A stretch of 64,000 bases of DNA from Sphingobacterium corticibacterium (GCF_004208525.1 NZ_SGIT01000003.1:310001-374000), one strand, 5' to 3'. Shown: positions 7,585 through 15,720, counted from the first letter of the stretch. The notes: a model not told the origin generated them from the letters alone. A program made the numbers and translations.

Positions 7585-9771
7585 ATGAACATGAAAACAC
7601 GCGATCTACACAAAAAGACACCCCGTCTACTCGCGTTGCTATTTCTCCTACTCCTTGCAGATGTACAAATAGCAGCCGCCCAGGATACCACGAAAACCGT
7701 GGTACGGCAAGAGAAGATATCAGAAGTCGAGGTGTTGCACAAGACAGAATCGAGAGAGACGAAGGAACTACCGTTCAATGTCAACGTTATCGAGACCAAG
7801 CAGCATTTTAACTCCTCGCAGGATCTGAACAAGTTGCTGACACGGACAACCGGCATCCGTATACGGGAAGACGGCGGATTGGGTTCAGATTTTAGGTTTT
7901 CCTTAAACGGATTCAGCGGCAAATCGCTGAAGTTTTTTCTGGACGGTATACCTATGGATAATTTTGGATCGGCACTCGCCTTAAATAACTTCCCAGCCAC
8001 GATGGCGGAAAGGGTAGAAGTTTATAAAGGGGTCGTTCCGATAACACTGGGAGCCGATGCCTTAGGAGGAGCCATCAATGTCATCACGAGAAGCAATCCG
8101 AATTTTCTGGATGTATCCTATAGCTTAGGGTCGTTCAATACACACCGGGCTGGCTTAAATGGCGCCTATACCAACGAAAACACCGGCTTAGCGGTTAGGT
8201 TTAATAGCTTTTACAATTATTCAGACAACAATTATAAGGTACATGTCCAGCCTATCCGAGGCAATCAATACCTGCCCGAGCAGGAAGTCGAACGCTTCCA
8301 CGATAGCTATGCGTCTTTGGGCGGACAGTTTGAAGTCGGCGTGCGCGACAAAGCCTTTGCAGACCAATTATTTGTAGGCTTACTCGCTTCTACTAATGAT
8401 AAAGATATACAGACTGGTGTAGTGATGGAACAAGTCTATGGGGCCATGACCAGAAACAGTTCATCTGTTATCCCCACCCTGAAATACAAAAAGGATAACC
8501 TTTTTGTGGAAGGACTGGATTTTAACCTCTACGGTGCCTATAATATGTCCAGGAATAACATGGTCGATACCGTCGCCTTAGTGTATAACTGGTTGCAGGA
8601 AACGACACCCAATACCATCGGGGCCGAACGTAGCCGGACGCAACTGATCAACCGTGATCACGAAGCATTGCTGACCGCTAACCTTTCCTATGCCCTTCAT
8701 CAGAACCACGACTTGGCACTAAATTACGTGTTGACCGACTTCAACAGAAAATCGAGTGATGTGGAGCAACCGGATAATGTTGCGCATAAGATGCCCCAAC
8801 GTTTGCAGAAACAGAACATCGGTTTCGGCATCGACAGCCGGTTTGGCGCCTTACGGACAAATGTATTTGCGAAGTACTATGCCCTTTATGCCGAGTCTTT
8901 TGAAAATATATCTGAAAACAACGAGCCCAATTATGTCGAGATATCTACTAATCAGCATAATATAGGGTATGGTGTCGCCGGCACCTATTTCTTCCTTCCC
9001 CGGCTACAAATGAAGGCGTCCTACGAACATACGTATCGTTTGCCCGAACCGACCGAATTATTGGGGGATGGACTATTTACGACTCGAAACGAAACCTTAA
9101 GACCCGAAAAAAGTCATAATATCAATCTCGGTGCCTTATACGCGTTTACTTTAAACGCCGACCACAACTTCCAGGCAGAGGTCAATGGTATTTATCGAGA
9201 TTCAGAAGATTATATCCGGCAGGAACAAGCCCGTAACAGACCGACAGGACGCAAATTCATCAACGTCGGCGATGTGAAAACCACGGGTATAGAAGGAGAA
9301 GTAAAATATAACTGGAAACATTTAATTTATAGCAGCGTCAACGTCAGCTATCAAAACATCATCGATAAAACGGAGTTCATTTATTCGGAGAATCTCAGTG
9401 GCACGATCCAAGACAGAAATCTGAATTATGGTTACAAAATTCCCAATATCCCCTATTTCTTTGGCAATTTTGATCTGGGTATCCGTTTGCAAGATTTCGG
9501 GGGTGCCGGCCGTATAGCCAACATCCATTATTTTATGAATTTCATTGAGGAATATTACCTCACCCCACAACAGCTCGGAGCCAATAACCCGGACATGATA
9601 CCGCAACAAATTGCGCATAATATTATGGCCGATTATAGCCTGGCGAACGGTAAATATAACATCGCTGTAGAATGCCATAACCTGACGGACAGCCGGCTGT
9701 TCGACAATTTTAGGTTACAAAAGCCTGGGCGTTCTTTCACTTTAAAACTTAGATATTTTATACACAAATAA
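7585..9771 (+). CDS. TonB-dependent outer-membrane receptor (XusA-like)
   Basis: Ligand-gated outer-membrane receptor of 728 residues. It has a signal peptide (LLALLFLLLLADVQIAAAQ), a TonB-box-like segment (EKISEVEVLHK), a plug (LNKLLTRTTGIRIREDGGLG; VYKGVVPITLGADALGGAIN) and a long barrel that ends in an aromatic residue-containing strand (FTLKLRYFIHK). It has no STN domain, unlike the receptor at 1-1736, so it is not FecR-coupled. The next gene, 11 bases downstream, is a DUF4374 lipoprotein, and a PepSY protein is divergent. Together these suggest uptake of a ferric siderophore. The start was taken at the first ATG; the ATG two codons later is also possible. Confidence 0.9.
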   Translation: MNMKTRDLHKKTPRLLALLFLLLLADVQIAAAQDTTKTVVRQEKISEVEVLHKTESRETKELPFNVNVIETKQHFNSSQDLNKLLTRTTGIRIREDGGLGSDFRFSLNGFSGKSLKFFLDGIPMDNFGSALALNNFPATMAERVEVYKGVVPITLGADALGGAINVITRSNPNFLDVSYSLGSFNTHRAGLNGAYTNENTGLAVRFNSFYNYSDNNYKVHVQPIRGNQYLPEQEVERFHDSYASLGGQFEVGVRDKAFADQLFVGLLASTNDKDIQTGVVMEQVYGAMTRNSSSVIPTLKYKKDNLFVEGLDFNLYGAYNMSRNNMVDTVALVYNWLQETTPNTIGAERSRTQLINRDHEALLTANLSYALHQNHDLALNYVLTDFNRKSSDVEQPDNVAHKMPQRLQKQNIGFGIDSRFGALRTNVFAKYYALYAESFENISENNEPNYVEISTNQHNIGYGVAGTYFFLPRLQMKASYEHTYRLPEPTELLGDGLFTTRNETLRPEKSHNINLGALYAFTLNADHNFQAEVNGIYRDSEDYIRQEQARNRPTGRKFINVGDVKTTGIEGEVKYNWKHLIYSSVNVSYQNIIDKTEFIYSENLSGTIQDRNLNYGYKIPNIPYFFGNFDLGIRLQDFGGAGRIANIHYFMNFIEEYYLTPQQLGANNPDMIPQQIAHNIMADYSLANGKYNIAVECHNLTDSRLFDNFRLQKPGRSFTLKLRYFIHK

Positions 9772-9782
9772 TTTTAATTGAT

Positions 9783-11027
9783 ATGAAAACAATCAAACAA
9801 TATGTCCACGTGGCTCTTGCCTTAGGTTTTACCCTAGCAGCGGGTTCCTGTACAAAGGACGATAATGGCCCTAATGATAACGATGGGCCGATCATTGAAG
9901 GGAATAGCACCTATGTGCTAGGTGTAGGAATCACGGACGCCGAAAATAACTCCACGAACTATATCGTCCATACCAAAGACCTCTTAAGTGGTAAAATTTC
10001 CTTGCTCAATAATGGCATCTTACAAGAAGGTTATCGCGAATACACGAATATCGGCAACTATTTTTATGCTATCGGCGGACTAGGGTTGACGGGGGTTGAT
10101 GCTTATTATATCAATGATCAGAGTCGTCTTACCGCAAAAAAAGGATTGGTTTTCGATCATGGCGCAGACGACTACCTGCATGTGGACGGCGGAAAGACGC
10201 TCTTAGGTGTCACGGTAGACCGGGACGCGGCCAGCGGTTATGAAGGTAATGTAGAATTCTTCACCGTCGATGTCAATGGATATACGATTACCAAAAAAAC
10301 AACCGTTCCCGTGCAGGATGTGTATAAAGCTGAAAACGGCGATCACGGTTGGAGCCATTCGGGTATGGTAATTAGAGGAAACCAGGCCTTCCAAACGGTG
10401 TTCCCTATTAGTTCGACTTGGGCGACACCAAATGTAAATACCAACTACGTAGCCGTGTACAGCTACCCAGACTTCCAGTTGCAGAAAGTGATTACCGATA
10501 CGCGTACCGGACCTTCTGGTGCCCCGTTAACACGCTCGGGTATTTTTGTGACGGAATCGGGCAATATTTATACACTCTTCCATGCTGGGTATGGTTTTGA
10601 CCACCAGCAGTCGTTAAAAGATCCTGCTATCTTGCGCATTAACGCAGGCGAGGATGAATTTGACGAAGATTACTACTTCAAAACTGTTGGTATCCCGAAT
10701 GGCGGTAAAATCATCAAGGCTACTTACGTGGGCAACAATAAGTTATTGGCACAAATATATACAAAAGAAACCACCAGCCAGTGGGATCAAACCGACCTTC
10801 GGTATGCGATTGTCGATTTAGTAAAAAAAGAGATCACCGCTGTACAAAATTCGCCTATCTATACCTATTCGGAAGAAGCTTTTGTGGATGGCGATAAAGC
10901 TTATTTACCGGCAAAAGTAGGAACTTCGTTGAATATCTACGAAGTAGACATCCCTACTGCTACCGCCACCAAAGGTGTAGAGATTGAAGCAACGTATGTA
11001 AAAGGTATTGGAAAATTGACCAAATAA
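9783..11027 (+). CDS. DUF4374 surface lipoprotein (XusB-like)
   Basis: Lipoprotein of 414 residues with a type II signal sequence (LGFTLAAGSCTKDD; lipid Cys near residue 24). The rest is beta-rich, with repeated short strands suggestive of a beta-propeller (NSTYVLGVGITDAENN, GNYFYAIGGLGLTG, SLNIYEVDIPTATATKG). In Bacteroides the DUF4374 protein XusB captures ferric enterobactin beside its receptor. The same role is inferred here from family and gene order. It is co-directional with the receptor, 11 bases after its stop, and a strong terminator follows. Confidence 0.85.
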   Translation: MKTIKQYVHVALALGFTLAAGSCTKDDNGPNDNDGPIIEGNSTYVLGVGITDAENNSTNYIVHTKDLLSGKISLLNNGILQEGYREYTNIGNYFYAIGGLGLTGVDAYYINDQSRLTAKKGLVFDHGADDYLHVDGGKTLLGVTVDRDAASGYEGNVEFFTVDVNGYTITKKTTVPVQDVYKAENGDHGWSHSGMVIRGNQAFQTVFPISSTWATPNVNTNYVAVYSYPDFQLQKVITDTRTGPSGAPLTRSGIFVTESGNIYTLFHAGYGFDHQQSLKDPAILRINAGEDEFDEDYYFKTVGIPNGGKIIKATYVGNNKLLAQIYTKETTSQWDQTDLRYAIVDLVKKEITAVQNSPIYTYSEEAFVDGDKAYLPAKVGTSLNIYEVDIPTATATKGVEIEATYVKGIGKLTK

Positions 11028-11054
11028 CAGCTATTGCTACGCGATGATATAGTA

Positions 11055-11097
11055 CAATCGCCGTCACTTCTTTGAAAGATGACGGCGATTGTTTTTT
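11055..11097 (+). terminator. Rho-independent terminator after the DUF4374 gene
   Basis: Perfect 12-bp stem, CAATCGCCGTCA (11055-11066) with TGACGGCGATTG (11080-11091), followed by a run of six T. It lies between convergent genes. Confidence 0.9.
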
Positions 11098-11133
11098 ATA
11101 CCGAAAAATAAAGAATATTTATTAAGACATTTA

Positions 11134-11949
11134 CTAATTCGATAATTTTTTGTTGTCTTCCGCATGCGCGATGTATCGTCCTTTAACAGCGTTTTCCGAA
11201 AGCCAGTTCTTAAAGAGCTCATAATCGCCTGTTCTTCCCATTTTTATGTTTTTCGCCGAGGTTCCTCTTATACCAATTTCGTTTCCTTTCATAAATTCAA
11301 AGTGAGCCAACGATATCGCATAACTTCGGTGTACCCGGGCAAACCTTGCCCTAGGTAGTAGGAGCAGCACATGTTTTAGTATGTCATCAATTTCGTAATA
11401 TTCACGCTGACTTATCCATATCCATGTTTTTTCATCTTTTGCCTCGAGGTAGAGGATATCGTCGTAACGCAATTTCCGGAACAGTCTACCCTGTTGGGTG
11501 TATACCATCAGGCAGTCGTTATCTGACGAGAGCATATTTAAGCTCAACCGATGCCACCTCTGCTTCACTTTTTTTACCGCCGTAGTATAGCGCTCAAAAA
11601 AAATCGGCTTCACTAAATAATCTGCAGCGTCATAATGAAAGCTGTCCACTGCAAAACGATCGTAAGCACTGCATACAACGACGGCAACATCTGCGATTTT
11701 TGGATTATCCTCTGCAATTATTTTTAAATGTGCCAAAAATTCCATACCATTCAAACCCGGCATTTCCATATCCAAAAAGATCACGTGGATCTCGCTTTTT
11801 TTGAGTACATCCATGCCCTTACGTGGATTCGTTGTCTGGCATATCAACTCCAAACCATCTGTTGCTTTAACATAATTTGCGATAAGCTTCAGCGCTACAG
11901 GATCATCGTCTATCACTAGCACTTTCAACTTTTTAGTAATAATCTTCAT
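11134..11949 (-). CDS. LytTR-family response regulator
   Basis: Two-domain regulator of 271 residues. The N-terminal receiver has the acidic pocket (VLVIDDDP) and the phospho-acceptor Asp60 in VIFLDMEMPGLNGMEFL. The C-terminal LytTR DNA-binding domain spans about 155-265 (YDDILYLEAKDEKTWIW; RARFARVHRSYAISLAHFE). This is the AgrA/LytR type, which binds paired direct repeats. Its start lies 10 bases after the stop of the LytS-type kinase, its obvious partner. It is the last gene of the unit that begins with the small peptide gene at 14292. Confidence 0.93.
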   Translation of the reverse strand: MKIITKKLKVLVIDDDPVALKLIANYVKATDGLELICQTTNPRKGMDVLKKSEIHVIFLDMEMPGLNGMEFLAHLKIIAEDNPKIADVAVVVCSAYDRFAVDSFHYDAADYLVKPIFFERYTTAVKKVKQRWHRLSLNMLSSDNDCLMVYTQQGRLFRKLRYDDILYLEAKDEKTWIWISQREYYEIDDILKHVLLLLPRARFARVHRSYAISLAHFEFMKGNEIGIRGTSAKNIKMGRTGDYELFKNWLSENAVKGRYIAHAEDNKKLSN

Positions 11950-11959
11950 ATTTATCTAT

Positions 11960-13003
11960 CTATCTGATTTTATGCTCGTTACTATACTCGATGGACAATG
12001 TCGATTTAAACAGATCGCCTTCCGTTTCATGGTGCAAGGTTGCCTTCTCCCCATAGTACAAATGCAGTAACCGCTCCAGTTGATCTAACCCCGTCCCACC
12101 TTCTTTGTAAAGCCATGCCGAATGTTCTGCTACCTGATTTCGCGTATAGATCCACAATTTGTCAACCGTAGCGACTACAGTAAACACAGCCGGTAGGGCT
12201 CCCTCACCGAATTCACCATGTTTACACATATTTTTAAATAACCCGAGCAACATCATGGGTACAATTTGGTAATCTTCCGTTTCTATGGATAAATCCAATA
12301 GGATGGGTTTGTCTTCAAATAAGCCCGCTAGTCTTGTCAAATCCTGCAGCTCTTCTACCAACGGCACCATCATATTTGTCCGCGACATTAACCGCACGCA
12401 GCGGCCACTCAATGCAAGATAGGCTTCTATTGATTTCCCTCGGATTGAAATGATCTGCAACATATGCTGAGCAATATTTCCCATAAAATGAGACAGCCAT
12501 CTTTTCAATTCTGCTTGCCTTTGGTATGCCGATATCTGAAGCCTTCGGTGCGCTGCCGTACAACTCTCCCACTTCAGTATGTTTACGGCTAACTCTAACA
12601 ATCCCAGGCCGATGCCATACCATGCAAACGTCCAATAAAATGCCGTAAAATCTAAAAAGTAAAGCCAGACACCTTTGACCGCCCCTTCGGGCAGGACAAG
12701 CCGGATCAATGCTGTGGGCCAGACATATAGCGCTAGGTACAATACAATACCAACCGTCAGTATAGCAACCATCATCCAGATAATTGTTTTTTTGTTTATT
12801 TTTCCGCGGCCTACGAGTTTACGAAGCCAATAGCGGTTAAGATAAATGATCCCCAGCATTAACGGTACGGCCAGCAGCAGTACTTTCCAGTGGCCAGGAC
12901 CATGTAGGCTGACGTTTCCGTAACTTATCCAGCCAAAATAAAAAAGCCAAATAACGATATGGACGGCCTTCGGAAAGGGTCGTAAAAGATACACGTTTCT
13001 CAT
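11960..13003 (-). CDS. LytS-type membrane sensor histidine kinase
   Basis: Sensor kinase of 347 residues. Four membrane helices occupy roughly 13-30, 42-60, 74-95 and 113-143, with no large extracytoplasmic domain, so sensing probably happens in or at the membrane, as in AgrC or ComP. The kinase core is divergent but readable: the phospho-acceptor block is LSHFMGNIAQHML with His172 (family form PHFLFN), the N box is FKNMCKHG with Asn258, and the G box is EGGTGLDQLERLLHLYYG. It follows the acyltransferase by 82 bases and precedes the response regulator by 10. The ligand may be the product of the peptide gene at 14164; that link rests on gene order only. Confidence 0.85.
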   Translation of the reverse strand: MRNVYLLRPFPKAVHIVIWLFYFGWISYGNVSLHGPGHWKVLLLAVPLMLGIIYLNRYWLRKLVGRGKINKKTIIWMMVAILTVGIVLYLALYVWPTALIRLVLPEGAVKGVWLYFLDFTAFYWTFAWYGIGLGLLELAVNILKWESCTAAHRRLQISAYQRQAELKRWLSHFMGNIAQHMLQIISIRGKSIEAYLALSGRCVRLMSRTNMMVPLVEELQDLTRLAGLFEDKPILLDLSIETEDYQIVPMMLLGLFKNMCKHGEFGEGALPAVFTVVATVDKLWIYTRNQVAEHSAWLYKEGGTGLDQLERLLHLYYGEKATLHHETEGDLFKSTLSIEYSNEHKIR

Positions 13004-13085
13004 TCGAGTAATTCAATAGGTCGGACTGGTAAAAAAACATAATTATTTGGAAAATGCAAAGGTTACAACTGATTTTTGACTTCCT

Positions 13086-14072
13086 TTATTGAATTTTCAC
13101 GACGAGTCGCTGGATTTTGCGACAGAGGTATTGATGTTCCGCTTTGGAGACAACGACCGTCTGGCCAGACCTTACATCGACTAATAGGTATTCGTTTGGT
13201 GTCATCATCGGGATCCACCACGCCTGTTCCTTTGCCGTCACATTCTGCTTTTTTTTGCTATTCGCCATCACGCTATCAAAAAATGATGGCGCAAATTCCC
13301 ATTGTATCCATTCCTCAGCCGTAAGGTCATGTAACAGATCATAACAATATTGCATCAAGGATCGATATTGATTCGTTGTGACCGGGTGGAAATCCCATCG
13401 ACTACGTACCTTGGGTACACCTTGAACCTGCGAAAACACAATAGGCTGTACTGTTGCACCCGTCCAACGGCTGAGCACTGCGATACCATAACGTACAGGA
13501 ATCGGCATATCATGCAGGTTGACCACCGTCCAGCCTTTCGATGCCGTGCTCCCCTCTTTGCCATCGACGAAACAGATCACATCCAATCCATCCGTCACAC
13601 TTCTTTTCAACTGTGTCAAACAATCGGGTTCACCGCTACGGATAAACCGCAATTCCGAATCGGCAGGTTGGCGACCGAATGTTTTCTGAAAATACAGTAG
13701 ATACATATCTTGTTGCTCTTCAAAAACTTCATCTTTCAATAGGATCGCGACACCACGATCTCTTAGGAGTATTGCTCGGGGGATTAACCCATATAGACCT
13801 ATATGAAAACAAGCCCATATACGCGGTTTTTTATCAACCGGGGGCCATTGTTTTACCAATTGCTCCAATAGTCGGGAATCATCTTTAAATTTTGGTTGTT
13901 TACACCAGTTTTGATGCAGGGCAATCAGTTCGATAAGATGCGGATAATCATGTACTATGCCCCAGTGATAGAGCAACGTAACGAATCTTACACTGGTATT
14001 CCACGTGGGACTATGTCCACGTGTATCCGCCTCTTCTGAAAAAGAAAAGGATAATTTATGGTTATTCTTCAT
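13086..14072 (-). CDS. LpxL/HtrB-like acyltransferase-fold protein
   Basis: Protein of 328 residues resembling the lipid A (lyso)phospholipid acyltransferase superfamily. The HX4D/E region aligns with ACFHIGLYGLIPRAIL (His90), but the acid is replaced by Gly95. The second block (DGLDVICFVDGKEGS, Asp170) and the third (MPIPVRYGIAVLSRWTGATV) fit the usual D and fatty-acyl pocket blocks. There is no N-terminal membrane helix, unlike true LpxL. The loss of the catalytic acid suggests altered chemistry or a binding role. It sits between a 42-residue peptide gene and a kinase/regulator pair, so acylation of the peptide is an attractive but untested idea. It could also act on a lipid. Confidence 0.6.
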   Translation of the reverse strand: MKNNHKLSFSFSEEADTRGHSPTWNTSVRFVTLLYHWGIVHDYPHLIELIALHQNWCKQPKFKDDSRLLEQLVKQWPPVDKKPRIWACFHIGLYGLIPRAILLRDRGVAILLKDEVFEEQQDMYLLYFQKTFGRQPADSELRFIRSGEPDCLTQLKRSVTDGLDVICFVDGKEGSTASKGWTVVNLHDMPIPVRYGIAVLSRWTGATVQPIVFSQVQGVPKVRSRWDFHPVTTNQYRSLMQYCYDLLHDLTAEEWIQWEFAPSFFDSVMANSKKKQNVTAKEQAWWIPMMTPNEYLLVDVRSGQTVVVSKAEHQYLCRKIQRLVVKIQ

Positions 14073-14098
14073 GCTAAAAAGTGTAATAGGTTTAAATG

Positions 14099-14125
14099 AC
14101 TAGCCTGTTATAATAACAGGCTAGT
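14099..14125. promoter_or_regulatory. Perfect 13-bp inverted repeat between peptide and acyltransferase genes
   Basis: ACTAGCCTGTTAT, one central base, then its exact reverse complement. In the minus-strand transcript it folds into a strong hairpin 39 bases after the peptide stop and 27 bases before the acyltransferase ATG. No proper T run follows, so it looks more like an attenuator or RNA-stability element than a full terminator. Confidence 0.65.
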
Positions 14126-14163
14126 TTGGCGATCTAGATGCCATTTATTAGTGGTCTTCTACC

Positions 14164-14292
14164 TTAAATGTAGTAAAGATTACATTTTCCGGTACCACCC
14201 ACTTGACTCAAAAGGCTAAAGCCTTCTCCAATGTCGAAAGTTTGGATACCGCTTGCGGCAATAGATTGGATTTCTAAAATAAACTGTTCCAT
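14164..14292 (-). CDS. Small peptide gene, candidate signalling or modified-peptide precursor
   Basis: A 42-codon gene read by eye. The product starts MEQFILEIQSIAASGIQTF and ends SLLSQVGGTGKCNLYYI. It has an acidic, amphipathic first half, a Gly-Gly at residues 32-33 and a short tail TGKCNLYYI with the only Cys and an aromatic end. That layout (leader, GG, short core) is what processed peptides such as pheromones or bacteriocins show. It is first in a minus-strand unit with an acyltransferase-like protein, a LytS-type kinase and a LytTR regulator, and it is separated from them by a strong hairpin. I do not recognise the family. The reading frame, codon use and position support a real gene, but expression is unproven. 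Confidence 0.55.
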   Translation of the reverse strand: MEQFILEIQSIAASGIQTFDIGEGFSLLSQVGGTGKCNLYYI

Positions 14293-14420
14293 TTCTATAA
14301 GATTTATATTTGCACTGAGCATCTACTTTTCCTAAGTAGATCGCTTTACTCCCTGGCCATCGGAGTAGCGTGATCACAGTGTGAAATTGGTTGTTTATTT
14401 TCGCTTAACGTAAAAAAACA
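14293..14420 (-). promoter_or_regulatory. Upstream region of the peptide gene with hairpins and a LytTR-like half site
   Basis: It contains two adjacent inverted repeats: an 8-bp pair at 14321-14341 (ATCTACTT, 5-nt loop, AAGTAGAT) and a bulged stem at 14342-14370. On the minus strand TACGTTAAG at 14412-14404 matches the LytTR 9-mer half-site pattern (W-M-M-GTT-N-R-K). No second half site at the usual spacing and no TAnnTTTG element was found. Confidence 0.35.
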
Positions 14421-14585
14421 ATGAATAGCCACATACAGCCCATGAACAGTATTTTTCGTAGCCCTAGATCCATTCATCCGCTCTGCGTAACCGTTCATAC
14501 CCCTTTTAGATACTATTCATTATTTTTTTCTTCTAAGAACATCGTTTTTATTCGTCTAGCCGGAAATGAACAGACGTATATACAC

Positions 14586-14741
14586 ATGAAGAAAAGCTTT
14601 CACCCGGCTTGCCAAGACATAGGTGCTACCCGAAAATTTGTCGTATACAATGGCTCAGAACAATTTCCGATGGCGGATAACACAGAGGCAATCGGCCTGC
14701 TTACCTTTTTGGCATTATTGAACAAAGCAAACCCCTTATAG
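14586..14741 (+). pseudogene. Remnant of the C-terminus of a DUF4143-type AAA ATPase
   Basis: The last 50 or so codons of an open frame read like the end of AAA family ATPases with a DUF4143 domain: CQDIGATRKFVVYNGSEQ, then a FPMADNTEAIGLLTFLAL tail. The frame upstream (from 14421) does not resemble the family, and the P-loop half is absent, so this is a decayed fragment. The assignment rests on recalled family pattern only. Confidence 0.4.
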
Positions 14742-14793
14742 AAATAGAAACATCAATTTCTTTATCTTCGATAAAAAGAAAATTTTAAGGAAT

Positions 14794-14979
14794 TTAAATC
14801 TTTACTTTTTCAGATTTCACAAAAACCCAAGTAGTATGGCGCTTTTCATACCAAACCTTGTACGTGTGATTTGGCGGGACGGTGAAATTAAAGGTCAGTT
14901 CTGTCTCTGCATCATTCTTCGGAATAAAAGTCGGCAGCAAAGAATCAGCGATCTCTTTGATCTGTCTATCGTTAAGCAT
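14794..14979 (-). CDS. Small hypothetical protein, 61 residues
   Basis: An ATG-to-stop frame with ordinary protein-like composition (starts MLNDRQIKEIADSLLPTF, ends TTWVFVKSEKVKI). The C-terminal half has beta-strand character (ELTFNFTVPPNHTYKVWYEK). No membrane helix or signal is seen and I recognise no family. Its start lies 4 bases after the end of a broken Rpn nuclease remnant, so it may have been a passenger of that element. It could be spurious, but the sequence looks selected. Confidence 0.45.
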   Translation of the reverse strand: MLNDRQIKEIADSLLPTFIPKNDAETELTFNFTVPPNHTYKVWYEKRHTTWVFVKSEKVKI

Positions 14980-14983
14980 ACGT

Positions 14984-15155
14984 TTATTTTAGTTTGTCTA
15001 TTTCTGCTAAATTTGCTGCGTCCCTCTACCCCGCACTCTCCTCCGCAGCGAGAATAGTTTGCTATCTTTCCTATATCAAACATAAGTCCAAATACCCGAT
15101 TATCCAAAAATTTCGGCATTTCATCCAGCTCCTTCATATGCTTGAATATATATAG
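14984..15155 (-). pseudogene. Remnant of an Rpn-family (PD-(D/E)XK) nuclease/transposase gene
   Basis: The minus-strand translation includes IFKHMKELDEMPKFL followed by DNRVFGLMFDIGKIANYS, which matches the conserved C-terminal middle of Rpn/PDDEXK transposase-like nucleases. The match then continues only in another frame as LAAEESAG, a stop, and RDAANLAEIDKLK. At least one frameshift and one stop are therefore present, and the catalytic N-terminal half is missing. It is a decayed mobile-element-like gene. Confidence 0.5.
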
Positions 15156-15345
15156 CCACAGGATTTACTTGATCGGAATCGACAATCAAAATAGTCGCTT
15201 TGCAAATGACATTATTACGGTATACATGAAACTTATAATTACATTCAACGATCCGATACCAGGAGATAATTACGATGTAATATTACAAAAAAACCTTATT
15301 GATTTTTTGATGCTGGAACTTTAATACCGTTCGAAAGAAGATCAC

Positions 15346-15642
15346 CTAGGCAGAAACCTGGTTTCCTCCCTCGAAATACTCTTTCAAGCCAACAAAATTT
15401 TCGCTAACATGAAGGTAGACCTGGTTATCAAAATTTATAACAATCTCTTCATCGAGAAAGATGTAAATACACTCTCCTCCGTAATCACGACCATCCTCAT
15501 TCCAAGAAATATGTAGGATCCTATCCTTGAATTCTGATAGATCAGAAATCGACGGCACCTCTTTGTCATAATTATATCTCTTAGCTAACAACTGCAGTAG
15601 CTTATTTGCCGCGTTTACCAATAAATTATGTGTTTGTAACAT
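15346..15642 (-). CDS. Hypothetical protein, 98 residues
   Basis: A soluble, acidic protein. It starts MLQTHNLLVNAANKLLQLL, with a helical N-terminus and a beta-rich middle (DRILHISWNEDGRDYGGECI; EEIVINFDNQVYLHVSENFV). No signal peptide or membrane helix is seen. I do not recognise it; the compact acidic form is compatible with an immunity or adaptor protein, but nothing nearby proves that. It sits in a scrap region between decayed gene fragments and an ECF sigma gene. Confidence 0.5.
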   Translation of the reverse strand: MLQTHNLLVNAANKLLQLLAKRYNYDKEVPSISDLSEFKDRILHISWNEDGRDYGGECIYIFLDEEIVINFDNQVYLHVSENFVGLKEYFEGGNQVSA

Positions 15643-15720
15643 AGTATTTCTTATTTTATTGTAGTTTCTATAGCTAGTGCTCTAAATGAACAGCGATATC
15701 GACAAAAAGTTTTAAAAATT

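Noticed and set aside
14895-15137. 80-codon minus-strand frame as an intact gene
   Set aside because: Only its first 29 codons look like a protein; they match an Rpn nuclease and the similarity then moves to another frame, so it is a broken gene.
15142-15324. 60-codon plus-strand frame
   Set aside because: No family likeness, odd composition, and it lies in the AT-rich region around a decayed gene.
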